A stretch of DNA of 12,755 bases from JACRAO01 sp964490895 (GTDB lineage: Bacteria > Bdellovibrionota > UBA1018): positions 1 to 12,755 of the forward strand of contig CAZBEI010000039.1 in NCBI GenBank assembly GCA_964490895.1. Direction: 5' to 3'. Shown one piece after another: positions 1 to 6,770 of the stretch. The position numbers were made by a program, and so were the translations under genes. Position 1 is the first letter of the stretch. Each line of letters opens with the position of its first letter. The notes beneath the pieces are model-generated. The model had not been told where the DNA came from. It saw only the letters and a list, made by a program, of their open reading frames with translations, and searched no databases.

Positions 1-57
1 AGTAAAGGCATATGAGACATACGTGAGATACTGGAACTCAAAAATCAAGGAACACTT

Positions 58-282
58 ATGAAGCACGATACAGCCAGTCAACCCAAGAAATTTTCTGAAA
101 TTTTTTTACACTATGTAGCTCCCCTTAACGATGGTGCCTCACAGGAAGCAGTCAGAAAAGGGAGACACCCGATCAGCCTGATCAAGAATCAGCTGAAAAA
201 CCGAGCAACGCAGCATAATTATTTGCTTTCAATAAGCCTGCTAAACCAAGCTTATGCTCTTTGGAAACCATTAGTCAGATGA
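58..282 (+). CDS. Small hypothetical protein, 74 aa
   Basis: I do not recognise this short ORF. It is listed because ATG 58 is preceded by a good Shine-Dalgarno sequence, AAGGA at 47-51, six bases upstream. The product is basic and has no signal peptide, membrane segment, cysteines or recognisable motif. The reading frame stays open upstream to a stop at 13-15. Those upstream codons read IREILELKNQG, which loosely resembles the N-terminus of IS21-type IstA transposases, so the ORF may sit on an old mobile-element junction instead of being a real gene. It lies close to the window edge, so its upstream neighbour is unseen. Nothing in the context suggests a role. Confidence 0.3.
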   Translation: MKHDTASQPKKFSEIFLHYVAPLNDGASQEAVRKGRHPISLIKNQLKNRATQHNYLLSISLLNQAYALWKPLVR

Positions 283-315
283 CCGCCAGTTTGTTTAAGT
301 GTTTTTGGAGGGTGT

Positions 316-343
316 TTGACACATTATATATTTCTGCTCTAAT
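316..343 (+). promoter_or_regulatory. Candidate sigma70-type promoter for the lipoprotein gene
   Basis: A perfect TTGACA (-35) at 316-321 is followed after 16 bases by TCTAAT at 338-343, which matches the -10 consensus at five of six positions. Transcription would start near 350 and give a leader of about 145 bases before ATG 497. A second TTGACA at 366-371 has no convincing -10 element at normal spacing. This is consensus matching by eye only. Confidence 0.4.
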
Positions 344-496
344 CTGAGTGGAAGATTTGTCTGTTTTGACAGTGATTTTAAGAAACTGCTTAGGTCAATT
401 TTGAACTTCTTTTGTGAAATAGTGGTGTTCAGGAATAAATTCCAGTGTAGGCTTCTGACTTGGATTAAGATTAGGGCGCTAATAAGGGGGAAGTAC

Positions 497-2113
497 ATGA
501 TTAGAAAAATAATTTTACCACTTTCATGCATTCCTTATTTAATTTTTTTAACATTACTACAGAGCTGTAGTCTTTCCCCCTCTGAAAATGGAAGACAAAT
601 TAAAATCCACTTTGACTTTCACTCCCTACCCCCACCCCTTCAATTACTTTTTTATAACTCTTTTGATGCAGTCAGAATAGTGCCTGAAACTGTTTCAGAT
701 TTTTCATGTCTCGCAGTCAATGTAATGGGTGAGGGTATTAATCCACAATCAGGTTTTATCAATCAAAACTCCTTGGGTGATCACTGTGCCTATAGTGGCA
801 TCACTTCTGCCCCTATTTCCAACAAACAGGAAAAAGTAACTATTGATCTTGCCGTACCAAGTGGTAAAAATAGAACCATTCAAATTATTGGCATAAACGA
901 CCCAAGGGGGCTTTATTGTGGTCTGACAGGAGAATTAGGAAAATCTGTCGAACTCTCTTCATTAAAAGATACATTTTATGAGGTTGGCAGAACTAGTCGG
1001 GATTTATTTCTTAGTCAAACAATTGAAATCCAAAATAGCTATAACGCTCTTTCTTTTGCAGAAAAAGTTAAGCGGGATGTGAGCTGCCCACAAGCGTCTC
1101 CTTCTCCAAGTTTAGATCCTGCTCCCACTATTACTACTGTTTCGCCGAACAAAGGGATTTCCACCGTGGGCAATACTGTCACCGTCACTGTCACCGGCAC
1201 TCATTTTAAATCTGGGGCCATCGTTTGTTTTGAAAATTTATTTACCTGTAACGAAGCGGTAATTATTTCTTCAACTGAATTGAGTTGTTCCGTGCCATCT
1301 CATGCCGCTGGTCTTGTTAACGTAATGGTTCAAAATCCAGATGGTCAAACCATTGTCAAGGAAAACGCATACACCTACATTGACAATACTAATCTGTTTT
1401 TTTGGTATAAGGCGGATGCTATTAGAAATGGTGCCGGAAACATTCCTGCAGATAATGATCCTGTTCCCTCCTGGATGGATAGTAGTGGGAATGGCTTTAA
1501 TCTCACGAAATTTGGAATTGATAACTCAGATAATTTTCCAAAATTCAAATCTTCGATTGTTGTTGGTACCGTTTCAAAACCAGCAATGAAATTTGTGTTT
1601 GCTTCTGGAATTGGCAATCGCTTAACTGCTTCAATCCCTCTTGCTGACCGACCGTCTCCATCCGAATACACACTTTTTGTTGTAGCAAGGCAGACTGCCA
1701 ACCCTTCGGTTGGGACACTTCTTGGTTTAAGTAGTAATACCAATAATAGTTTTTTTATTGGAAATCCTTCTGGAAATACCCTTTGGTTTGGAAATGATAG
1801 CAACTATTCATATTGGACAGCTGTTTGGCCTGATGCTAAATTTTTTCGTTGGACTGTCTTGGTGACAGATTCAACTACTATTAATGGTGTCACTCTTTAC
1901 AATCAAGATAGTTCAAATGCTATAGCCCCTTTTACTGGAAATATTGATGGGAGAGGAGGAACTTGGGATCGTATTACGATTGGAGATTGCTCATATCCAT
2001 GTGATAAATATTTTGTGGGCTATATTGCAGAAGCTATCGGTTACAAAGTATTAATTACAAATCCAAAGCAACTACTGATTGAAGACTACCTCAAAATCAA
2101 ATATGGACTTTAA
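497..2113 (+). CDS. Lipoprotein with TIG/IPT domain and C-terminal LamG-like domain
   Basis: This is a predicted surface or periplasmic lipoprotein of 538 aa. ATG 497 is chosen over the in-frame TTG at 401 because AAGGGGG lies six bases upstream and the product then starts with a classical lipoprotein signal: MIRK, a hydrophobic core, and lipobox LQSC with acylated Cys24. Residues 25-200 are an unrecognised cysteine-containing region. A Pro/Ser linker (about 199-210) leads to a TIG/IPT immunoglobulin-like fold (about 210-294), seen in the ITTVSPNKG start, the VTGTHF core and the NPDG turn. Residues 298-538 look like a concanavalin/LamG-like jelly roll, with FFWYKAD and SWMDSSGNG near its start and an AEAIGYK...IEDYLKIKYGL ending typical of such domains in bacterial surface proteins. 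Adhesion or glycan binding is a plausible inference. No catalytic motif is visible. It appears to be monocistronic and converges on the pyrimidine operon. Confidence 0.8.
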   Translation: MIRKIILPLSCIPYLIFLTLLQSCSLSPSENGRQIKIHFDFHSLPPPLQLLFYNSFDAVRIVPETVSDFSCLAVNVMGEGINPQSGFINQNSLGDHCAYSGITSAPISNKQEKVTIDLAVPSGKNRTIQIIGINDPRGLYCGLTGELGKSVELSSLKDTFYEVGRTSRDLFLSQTIEIQNSYNALSFAEKVKRDVSCPQASPSPSLDPAPTITTVSPNKGISTVGNTVTVTVTGTHFKSGAIVCFENLFTCNEAVIISSTELSCSVPSHAAGLVNVMVQNPDGQTIVKENAYTYIDNTNLFFWYKADAIRNGAGNIPADNDPVPSWMDSSGNGFNLTKFGIDNSDNFPKFKSSIVVGTVSKPAMKFVFASGIGNRLTASIPLADRPSPSEYTLFVVARQTANPSVGTLLGLSSNTNNSFFIGNPSGNTLWFGNDSNYSYWTAVWPDAKFFRWTVLVTDSTTINGVTLYNQDSSNAIAPFTGNIDGRGGTWDRITIGDCSYPCDKYFVGYIAEAIGYKVLITNPKQLLIEDYLKIKYGL

Positions 2114-2201
2114 TTCAAAGAAACAATTTTAGAGCGCTCGAAAGTGCTTCAGGGTGTGGCGTGGGTCCTATTTTTAGGAGATGGAACCGAGATGGGAGCG
2201 T

Positions 2202-2232
2202 GTAGCAGTGAGAGTATTTCTCTCACAGCTAC
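2202..2232. repeat. Strong inverted repeat (12 of 13 pairs, 5-base loop)
   Basis: Arms 2202-2214 and 2220-2232 are reverse complements except for one A-A mismatch, separated by TATTT. No T-tract follows on either strand, so it is not a standard intrinsic terminator. A small perfect hairpin (TCCTA/TAGGA) at 2166-2179 lies just before it, and TGGCGT (2157-2162) can pair with ACGCCA (2254-2259), which would enclose both. It may be a structured RNA, a mobile-element relic or a transcription barrier. Confidence 0.55.
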
Positions 2233-2245
2233 GTCCTAAGTCATT

Positions 2246-2320
2246 GTGGCAAAACGCCAGGTATCTTTTGCTACTGTTCTTTTGGTTCTGGGTTGCCTCA
2301 GGATGGGGGGGGTCGATTAA
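2246..2320 (+). pseudogene. Possible remnant of a small lipoprotein gene
   Basis: A GTG-initiated frame of 24 codons encodes a basic start (VAKRQ), a hydrophobic stretch and a lipobox-like LVLGC, then ends soon after a run of eight G residues at 2305-2312. No strong ribosome binding site precedes it. A one- or two-base change in the G run would extend the product, so it could be a frameshifted gene, a sequencing error in a homopolymer, or chance. I favour chance or decay. Confidence 0.2.
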
Positions 2321-2560
2321 TCCATGGACAATATTTCAAGAGCTGCCCGTGGTTAACAACACCCACCTGCAGAGTCGTACTCTTATATTGATGTTCTAAT
2401 TTTTTATAATTCTATTGGCTAAGAGCCTAGATCACATTGACAAAAAAAACACAAAAGCCTGTTTAATCATTGTTGGCCTGTTGATTGGCGAAAGCCTGGG
2501 ACCTAGAAGAAAAACTGATTTTTTTGCTTGACTCAAAGCTGGACTTAAATTTCTGGCTAT

Positions 2561-2596
2561 CATATGCTCATTATAGATGTAAAAATGAGCACTATG
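2561..2596. repeat. Inverted repeat downstream of the operon
   Basis: Arm 2561-2572 pairs with 2584-2596: eight contiguous pairs (TGCTCATT/AATGAGCA) plus four more after a one-base bulge, around an 11-base loop. It lies about 140 bases past the preA stop in the direction of operon transcription. It lacks a T-tract on the minus strand, so a role as mRNA end or processing site is only a possibility. Confidence 0.45.
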
Positions 2597-2701
2597 CAAT
2601 CAAAATATTTTTAAAATACTATCAAAGTTTCTAAGGGACATCCCTGCCCGGGTGAGTGTCACTCTGATTGTTGTTTTTGGGATTCCTGTCTGCTCTGCAA
2701 T

Positions 2702-2716
2702 CTCTCTCAGAGAGAG
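2702..2716 (-). terminator. Short hairpin just after preA, weak terminator candidate
   Basis: CTCTCT (2702-2707) and AGAGAG (2711-2716) form a six-pair stem with a three-base loop, 17 bases past the preA stop on the minus strand. There is no following U-tract, so intrinsic termination here is doubtful. No better terminator was seen near the 3' end of the operon. Confidence 0.2.
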
Positions 2717-2733
2717 CCCCTTTTCACTTCAAT

Positions 2734-3924
2734 TCAAACCGCTTGCATCGTAATTGCCCCAGGAGCGGGGCAAACCAGTTCACAGAGGTTGCACCCCACA
2801 CATTCCTCAGTTTGAACGAGAGGTGAAAGCCCTGGGCGAAGTTCTATGCATTGGTGCCCGCCGTCGTCACAGGCCACAACACAACAGTTGCACTTAATGC
2901 ACTTGTCTTCATGAATCACTGCAACTTGCTCGTAATTTAAATCTAATTCTCCCCAAGAAGTAAAGTTGGGAACCGCTTTCCCAACCATCTCTGAAACAGA
3001 CACGAATCCTTTTTGATCCATATAATCTGAGAGGCCTTGGAGTAGGTCTTCTATAATTCGATAACCGTGGTGCATCACAGCTGTACAAACTTGAATGTTA
3101 CCAGCTCCCATCAGAAAAAATTCTACCGCGTCTTTCCAGTTCGAAATTCCGCCAATCCCAGAAATGGGGAGCTTTGAGGTTTTCTGATCTCTAGCGATAG
3201 CTCCTACCATGTGTAAAGCAATGGGTTTCACTGCTGGGCCACAGTATCCTCCATTTGTGCTTTTTCCAGCCACCATAGGCCTTGGCGCAAAAAGATCAAT
3301 GTCTACATTAATAATGCTCTTAATGGTGTTAATCAGAGAAACAGCATTAGCTCCACCCTCTAAGGCCGCTCGAGCTGGAACTGTAATGTCTGAAATATTA
3401 GGTGTGAGTTTTACGATCACTGGAACCTTGGCGTACTCTTTTGCCCATCCTGTGATGAGTTTTAAAAGCTCGGGCTCTTGTCCAACAGCAGAGCCCATTC
3501 CGCGCTCACACATTCCATGAGGACAGCCAAAATTTAGTTCAATTGCGTCGCTACCCACGTCTTGCACTTGCCTAATGATCTCTTTCCACTCTGCCTTGGT
3601 CTCAAACATGAGAGAAGCTACTAATGTATTTCTAGGAAATTTCTTTTTCACTTCTTCCATTTCCTTTAAATTCACTTCGATGGGGCGATCCGTGATGAGT
3701 TCAATATTGTTAAATCCCATGACTTTTTTTCCATTAAAGTCAATTGCTCCAAAACGAGAACTCACATTCTGAATCGGTATTCCTAAAGTTTTCCAAACCA
3801 CTCCTCCCCAACCTGCCTGAAATGCACGCAGCACTTGAGAACCTGTATTGGTGGGTGGAGCTGAAGCTAACCAAAAAGGATTGGGAGATTTTATTCCAGT
3901 AAAATCAGTTCTGAGATCAGCCAT
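2734..3924 (-). CDS. preA: Dihydropyrimidine dehydrogenase, catalytic subunit PreA
   Basis: With PreT this 396-aa protein reduces uracil or thymine to the 5,6-dihydro form, the first step of reductive pyrimidine catabolism. The N-terminal two-thirds is an FMN-binding dihydroorotate-dehydrogenase-type barrel. ELNFGCPHGM (129-138) carries the expected catalytic Cys134, and GIGGISNWKDA (257-267) belongs to the phosphate-binding end. The C-terminus has a bacterial ferredoxin domain with two 4Fe-4S motifs: Cys342/345/348/352 and Cys375/378/381/385. Length is close to that of E. coli PreA, and the layout matches the C-terminal half of eukaryotic DPD. Its ATG overlaps the 3' end of preT by eight bases (ATGGCTGA), which implies translational coupling. 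It is the last gene of the operon. One oddity is a second cysteine, Cys139, five residues after the catalytic one. Confidence 0.93.
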   Translation of the reverse strand: MADLRTDFTGIKSPNPFWLASAPPTNTGSQVLRAFQAGWGGVVWKTLGIPIQNVSSRFGAIDFNGKKVMGFNNIELITDRPIEVNLKEMEEVKKKFPRNTLVASLMFETKAEWKEIIRQVQDVGSDAIELNFGCPHGMCERGMGSAVGQEPELLKLITGWAKEYAKVPVIVKLTPNISDITVPARAALEGGANAVSLINTIKSIINVDIDLFAPRPMVAGKSTNGGYCGPAVKPIALHMVGAIARDQKTSKLPISGIGGISNWKDAVEFFLMGAGNIQVCTAVMHHGYRIIEDLLQGLSDYMDQKGFVSVSEMVGKAVPNFTSWGELDLNYEQVAVIHEDKCIKCNCCVVACDDGGHQCIELRPGLSPLVQTEECVGCNLCELVCPAPGAITMQAV

Positions 3925-5257
3925 TTTTTAGAGCTCCACTCAATACATTGCAAATGGCCTTAGCTGCACGCTTGCCTTCGGCAACGGCATTCACAACTTC
4001 CATGCCCCCATTGGCAAGATCTCCACCCGCAAAAATTTTTGGATGTCCTGTGGTGCCTGTTTTTAAATCGACTTTGAGTTTTCCCTTTTCAAATTGAAGT
4101 CCCTCTTTTTTAGCTCCATCAAATAATTTTTCGAGTGTTGATTGGCCAGTAGCACGGATGATCAAATCAACTGGAACGCTTATCACTTCGCCCGAGTTAT
4201 CCGGATTTTTTTGTAGAAGTTTTGCTGTAAGGCTGTTTTTGTTTTTCTGATATTCTGTTGGAGATGTATAAAATAAAAATTCCACCCCTTCTTCTCGAGC
4301 AGAAAGAAATTCGTGTTTATATCCTGACATGTCTTCTTCTCCACGGCGATAACTGACGATCACACGAGAGATTCCTAGCTGCTTTAATTCTCTACAAACA
4401 TCAAGGGCCGTATTGCCTCCTCCCACAACTAAAGCAGAATTTACATCTGATAACCAAGAAACCCTTTCTTTAGCTTCCGTTTTCACCCAAGAAATAAATT
4501 GAGTGGCTCCATGGGTAAATTCTTCTCCGGGTACTCCAGTTTTCGAATCCTCACCTAAGCCCAGTCCTAAAAACAGGACATCAAATTCTTTCAAAAGAGT
4601 GTTTAAATTTAAATTTCTTCCAAGCTCTTTTCCGTATTCGATCACCACGCCTAACTTTAGGATGCGCTGGATTTCCTGAAGGCTCACTTGCGCTTTCATT
4701 TTATAAGGAGCAATCCCAGAAGTGTTTAACCCTCCTGGCAATTCTTTTTTCTCAAAAACCACAACCTCGTGCCCCTGAAGTCGAAGTTCATGCGCACAAG
4801 CCAGTGAAGCGGGTCCAGAGCCCACGCAAGCCACACGTTTTCCTGTCGGCGCTCCAGGATGGTAAAATTCTACACCTTCATGATAAACGCTCTCTAGAGC
4901 GTGGCGTTGGAGCTTTCCAATCAAAATGGGTTTTTTATTTAAATCATTATAAACGCATGCGCCTACACAGAGTACTTCGACAGGGCAAGAGTTTGCGCAA
5001 GAGTGACCAAAAATATTAGAATCCAAAATCGTCTTTGCTGCTCCCGTCAGATTTCCAGTTGCAATGCGGCCGATAAACTGTGGGATATTAATTTCTGTGG
5101 GACAAGCCTTAATGCAGGGGGCATCGTAACAAAAGAGGCAGCGTGAAGCTTCTTCGATGGCTTCAGCGTTACTCAGTGGCGTTTTGTAGGGCGAAAAACT
5201 TTCTTCAACTCGGTTTTTCGGAAGCTTATCGAGAAGTGTGTTTGGCTCAGTCTTCAT
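3917..5257 (-). CDS. preT: Dihydropyrimidine dehydrogenase, NAD(P)H-oxidising subunit PreT
   Basis: This 446-aa flavoprotein takes electrons from NAD(P)H and passes them through iron-sulfur clusters to PreA. The N-terminal domain resembles the GltD/DPD Fe-S domain, with two cysteine groups: Cys40/43/48/52 and Cys87/91/97/101. A Rossmann motif for FAD follows (GSGPAS, 146-151), then a second nucleotide-binding motif (GGGNTA, 279-284) and the conserved C-terminal FAD segment (FAGGDLANGG, 409-418). The order matches the N-terminal half of eukaryotic DPD. A GltD-like glutamate synthase subunit would look similar, but immediate overlap with preA settles the assignment. The start codon lies six bases after the dihydropyrimidinase stop, and an AGGTAGGT ribosome site overlaps that stop. 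Confidence 0.92.
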   Translation of the reverse strand: MKTEPNTLLDKLPKNRVEESFSPYKTPLSNAEAIEEASRCLFCYDAPCIKACPTEINIPQFIGRIATGNLTGAAKTILDSNIFGHSCANSCPVEVLCVGACVYNDLNKKPILIGKLQRHALESVYHEGVEFYHPGAPTGKRVACVGSGPASLACAHELRLQGHEVVVFEKKELPGGLNTSGIAPYKMKAQVSLQEIQRILKLGVVIEYGKELGRNLNLNTLLKEFDVLFLGLGLGEDSKTGVPGEEFTHGATQFISWVKTEAKERVSWLSDVNSALVVGGGNTALDVCRELKQLGISRVIVSYRRGEEDMSGYKHEFLSAREEGVEFLFYTSPTEYQKNKNSLTAKLLQKNPDNSGEVISVPVDLIIRATGQSTLEKLFDGAKKEGLQFEKGKLKVDLKTGTTGHPKIFAGGDLANGGMEVVNAVAEGKRAAKAICNVLSGALKNG

Positions 5258-5263
5258 TTTGAC

Positions 5264-6703
5264 CTACCTCACATAGTTTGTAGCAAGAGAAAATTTCTCA
5301 CGTTTTACAAACTGCCCTCTTCCCTTTTTAGCCACAGGTTTTTGATCTTTCAAAACCCACTCGCCACGCGACAGCACTCCAATCGGAACACCCTTGGTTT
5401 TAAATCCTTCGAATACAGAATAATCACAGCGGTGTTTTTGTGTTTTTGCAGAAATCACGCCATCCACTGTTCCATCAAAAAGTACCACGTCAGCGTCACC
5501 ACCAGGCGACAAAGTCCCCTTTTTAGGATACATCCCAAAAATTTTTGCAGGATTTGTGCTCATGATTTCGACAAACCGGTTTAAAGAAATTCTTCCCTCT
5601 AAAACTCCATAAGTAAACATGAGATTCATTCGATTTTCGATTCCAGGAGCTCCATTTGGAATTTTTGTAAAACTATTTTTCCCCATATCTTTTTGTCCAA
5701 TAAAGTTAAATGGACAATGGTCTGTTGCAATGGTTTGAATAAACCCATCTCTCAACCCAGCCCACAAAACCTCTTGGTCATTTTTTGTACGAAGGGGGGG
5801 AGACATGACGTATTTGGCCCCTTCAAAGCCAGGCTGTTCGTAAAGGCTTCGATCGAGTAGCAAATACTGAGGACAGGTTTCTGAAAAAACAGGATGGTGA
5901 TGCCTCCCCAAGCTTTCTTTTACGGCGTGAAGAGACTCGTCACAGGTTAAATGCACAATATAAGTGGGATGTCCCGCCACACGAGAAAGTGAGATGGCCC
6001 GATTCGTAGCTTCGCCCTCCCCAATCGCAGTGTGTGAAAGCTCGTGATAAAGAGGAGAAGTTTTTCCTTCTGATAAAAACTGGGCCACTTTATTTTCAAT
6101 CAGTTCAGCGTGCTCGGCGTGCAATGAAACGAGAGCCCCGTTTTCTTTAGCCCAGCACATGAGGCGAAAGAGTTGTCCGTCGTCCACCATGAGCGCACCT
6201 TTGTAGGCCATAAAACATTTAAAGGACGTTATCCCTTGCAAGAGAACTCCTGGTAGTTCCTGATAAGTTTTTTCGTTCAAATCGGTTACTCCCAAGTGAA
6301 ATGCATAATCAATGGTGGCTTTTCCTAAAGCCTTTTCGTGCCATTCATTCAAAGCTTCAGCAAAACTTTTTCCCTGTGTTTGAATTGCAAAATCAATAAT
6401 CGAAGTCGTTCCACCCGCAAGAGCTGCAATCGTCCCTGTCTCAAAATCATCAGAGCTTGACGTTCCCATAAATGGAAGGTCAAGGTGCGTGTGTGCGTCT
6501 ACCCCGCCTGGAAAAACAAAAAGGCCTTGAGCGTCAAATATTTCGCAGTCAATACCAGCACGATTTCCGCTCACACCTAAAGCCGCTAAGTCTTTTCCCA
6601 AGGCCACTATTTTTTCTCCTTCTATCAATAGGTCTCCAATGAAATCTTCTTTTGCTGTGACAATCCTTCCGCCTCGAATCCATTTTTGATTTAATTTGCT
6701 CAT
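5264..6703 (-). CDS. hydA: Dihydropyrimidinase (D-hydantoinase family)
   Basis: This enzyme hydrolyses 5,6-dihydrouracil or dihydrothymine to N-carbamoyl-beta-alanine or N-carbamoyl-3-aminoisobutyrate, the second step of the pathway. The 479-aa protein is an amidohydrolase-fold, binuclear-metal cyclic amidase. Visible ligands are His71 and His73 (DAHTHLD), the lysine expected to be carboxylated, Lys168 (FMAYKG), His195 (SLHAEHAE), His251 (IVHLT) and Asp328 (ATDHCPF). Length is typical of dihydropyrimidinases. The start is supported by AAAGGAGAT seven bases before the ATG. A 67-base gap with a tandem repeat separates it from the upstream aminotransferase gene. Family members also act on hydantoins; the adjacent preTA and ureidopropionase genes point to a pyrimidine substrate. 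Confidence 0.93.
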   Translation of the reverse strand: MSKLNQKWIRGGRIVTAKEDFIGDLLIEGEKIVALGKDLAALGVSGNRAGIDCEIFDAQGLFVFPGGVDAHTHLDLPFMGTSSSDDFETGTIAALAGGTTSIIDFAIQTQGKSFAEALNEWHEKALGKATIDYAFHLGVTDLNEKTYQELPGVLLQGITSFKCFMAYKGALMVDDGQLFRLMCWAKENGALVSLHAEHAELIENKVAQFLSEGKTSPLYHELSHTAIGEGEATNRAISLSRVAGHPTYIVHLTCDESLHAVKESLGRHHHPVFSETCPQYLLLDRSLYEQPGFEGAKYVMSPPLRTKNDQEVLWAGLRDGFIQTIATDHCPFNFIGQKDMGKNSFTKIPNGAPGIENRMNLMFTYGVLEGRISLNRFVEIMSTNPAKIFGMYPKKGTLSPGGDADVVLFDGTVDGVISAKTQKHRCDYSVFEGFKTKGVPIGVLSRGEWVLKDQKPVAKKGRGQFVKREKFSLATNYVR

Positions 6704-6719
6704 TTTCGATCTCCTTTAA

Positions 6720-6740
6720 CTTGTAAGCCTCTTGTAAGCC
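6720..6740. repeat. 11-base tandem duplication in the leader of the dihydropyrimidinase gene
   Basis: CTTGTAAGCCT (6720-6730) is followed directly by CTTGTAAGCC (6731-6740). On the transcribed minus strand both copies supply GGCTTA, and either can pair with TAAGCC encoded at 6744-6749. The nearer pairing makes a six-pair, three-base-loop hairpin, and the farther one a larger loop. The AAAGGAG ribosome site starts just after the second copy. Confidence 0.7.
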
Positions 6741-6770
6741 CATGGCTTAACTTTTTATTTAGCACTTTTT

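Larger units (their letters stand above)
2114..2733. other. 620-base intergenic region between convergent genes
   Basis: No gene is convincingly encoded here. A 72-codon frame at 2181-2399 has a purine-rich TAGGAG directly abutting its ATG, which is too close to work as a ribosome site, and its composition is not protein-like. The region holds a 12-pair inverted repeat at 2202-2232, a G8 run at 2305-2312, a tiny lipoprotein-like frame at 2246-2320, an inverted repeat at 2561-2596, a perfect 11-base palindrome at 2654-2664 and a short hairpin at 2702-2716. Decayed coding or mobile sequence is a reasonable guess for 2150-2400. Confidence 0.6.

Noticed and set aside
295..531. 78-codon minus-strand frame upstream of the lipoprotein gene
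   Set aside because: It overlaps the promoter and start of a well-supported gene, has no convincing ribosome site and has no recognisable features.
1375..1803. 142-codon minus-strand frame inside the lipoprotein gene
   Set aside because: It lies wholly antisense to a gene with clear domains, and the product shows no family features; it is a shadow frame.
2181..2399. 72-codon plus-strand frame
   Set aside because: Its ATG abuts the only purine-rich motif with zero spacing, the N-terminal part is translated from a hairpin, and it has no similarity I recognise.
2114..2733. tRNA or other standard RNA gene
   Set aside because: I saw no cloverleaf, T-loop GGTTCGAATCC-like motif or CCA end on either strand.
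3917..5257. Glutamate synthase small subunit (GltD)
   Set aside because: The domain pattern is similar, but the gene overlaps preA and no large-subunit gene is nearby; PreT fits better.
6549..6743. 64-codon frame starting in the leader of the dihydropyrimidinase gene
   Set aside because: It has no ribosome site and mostly overlaps the start of the dihydropyrimidinase gene in another frame. A leader-peptide role was considered, but nothing supports it.
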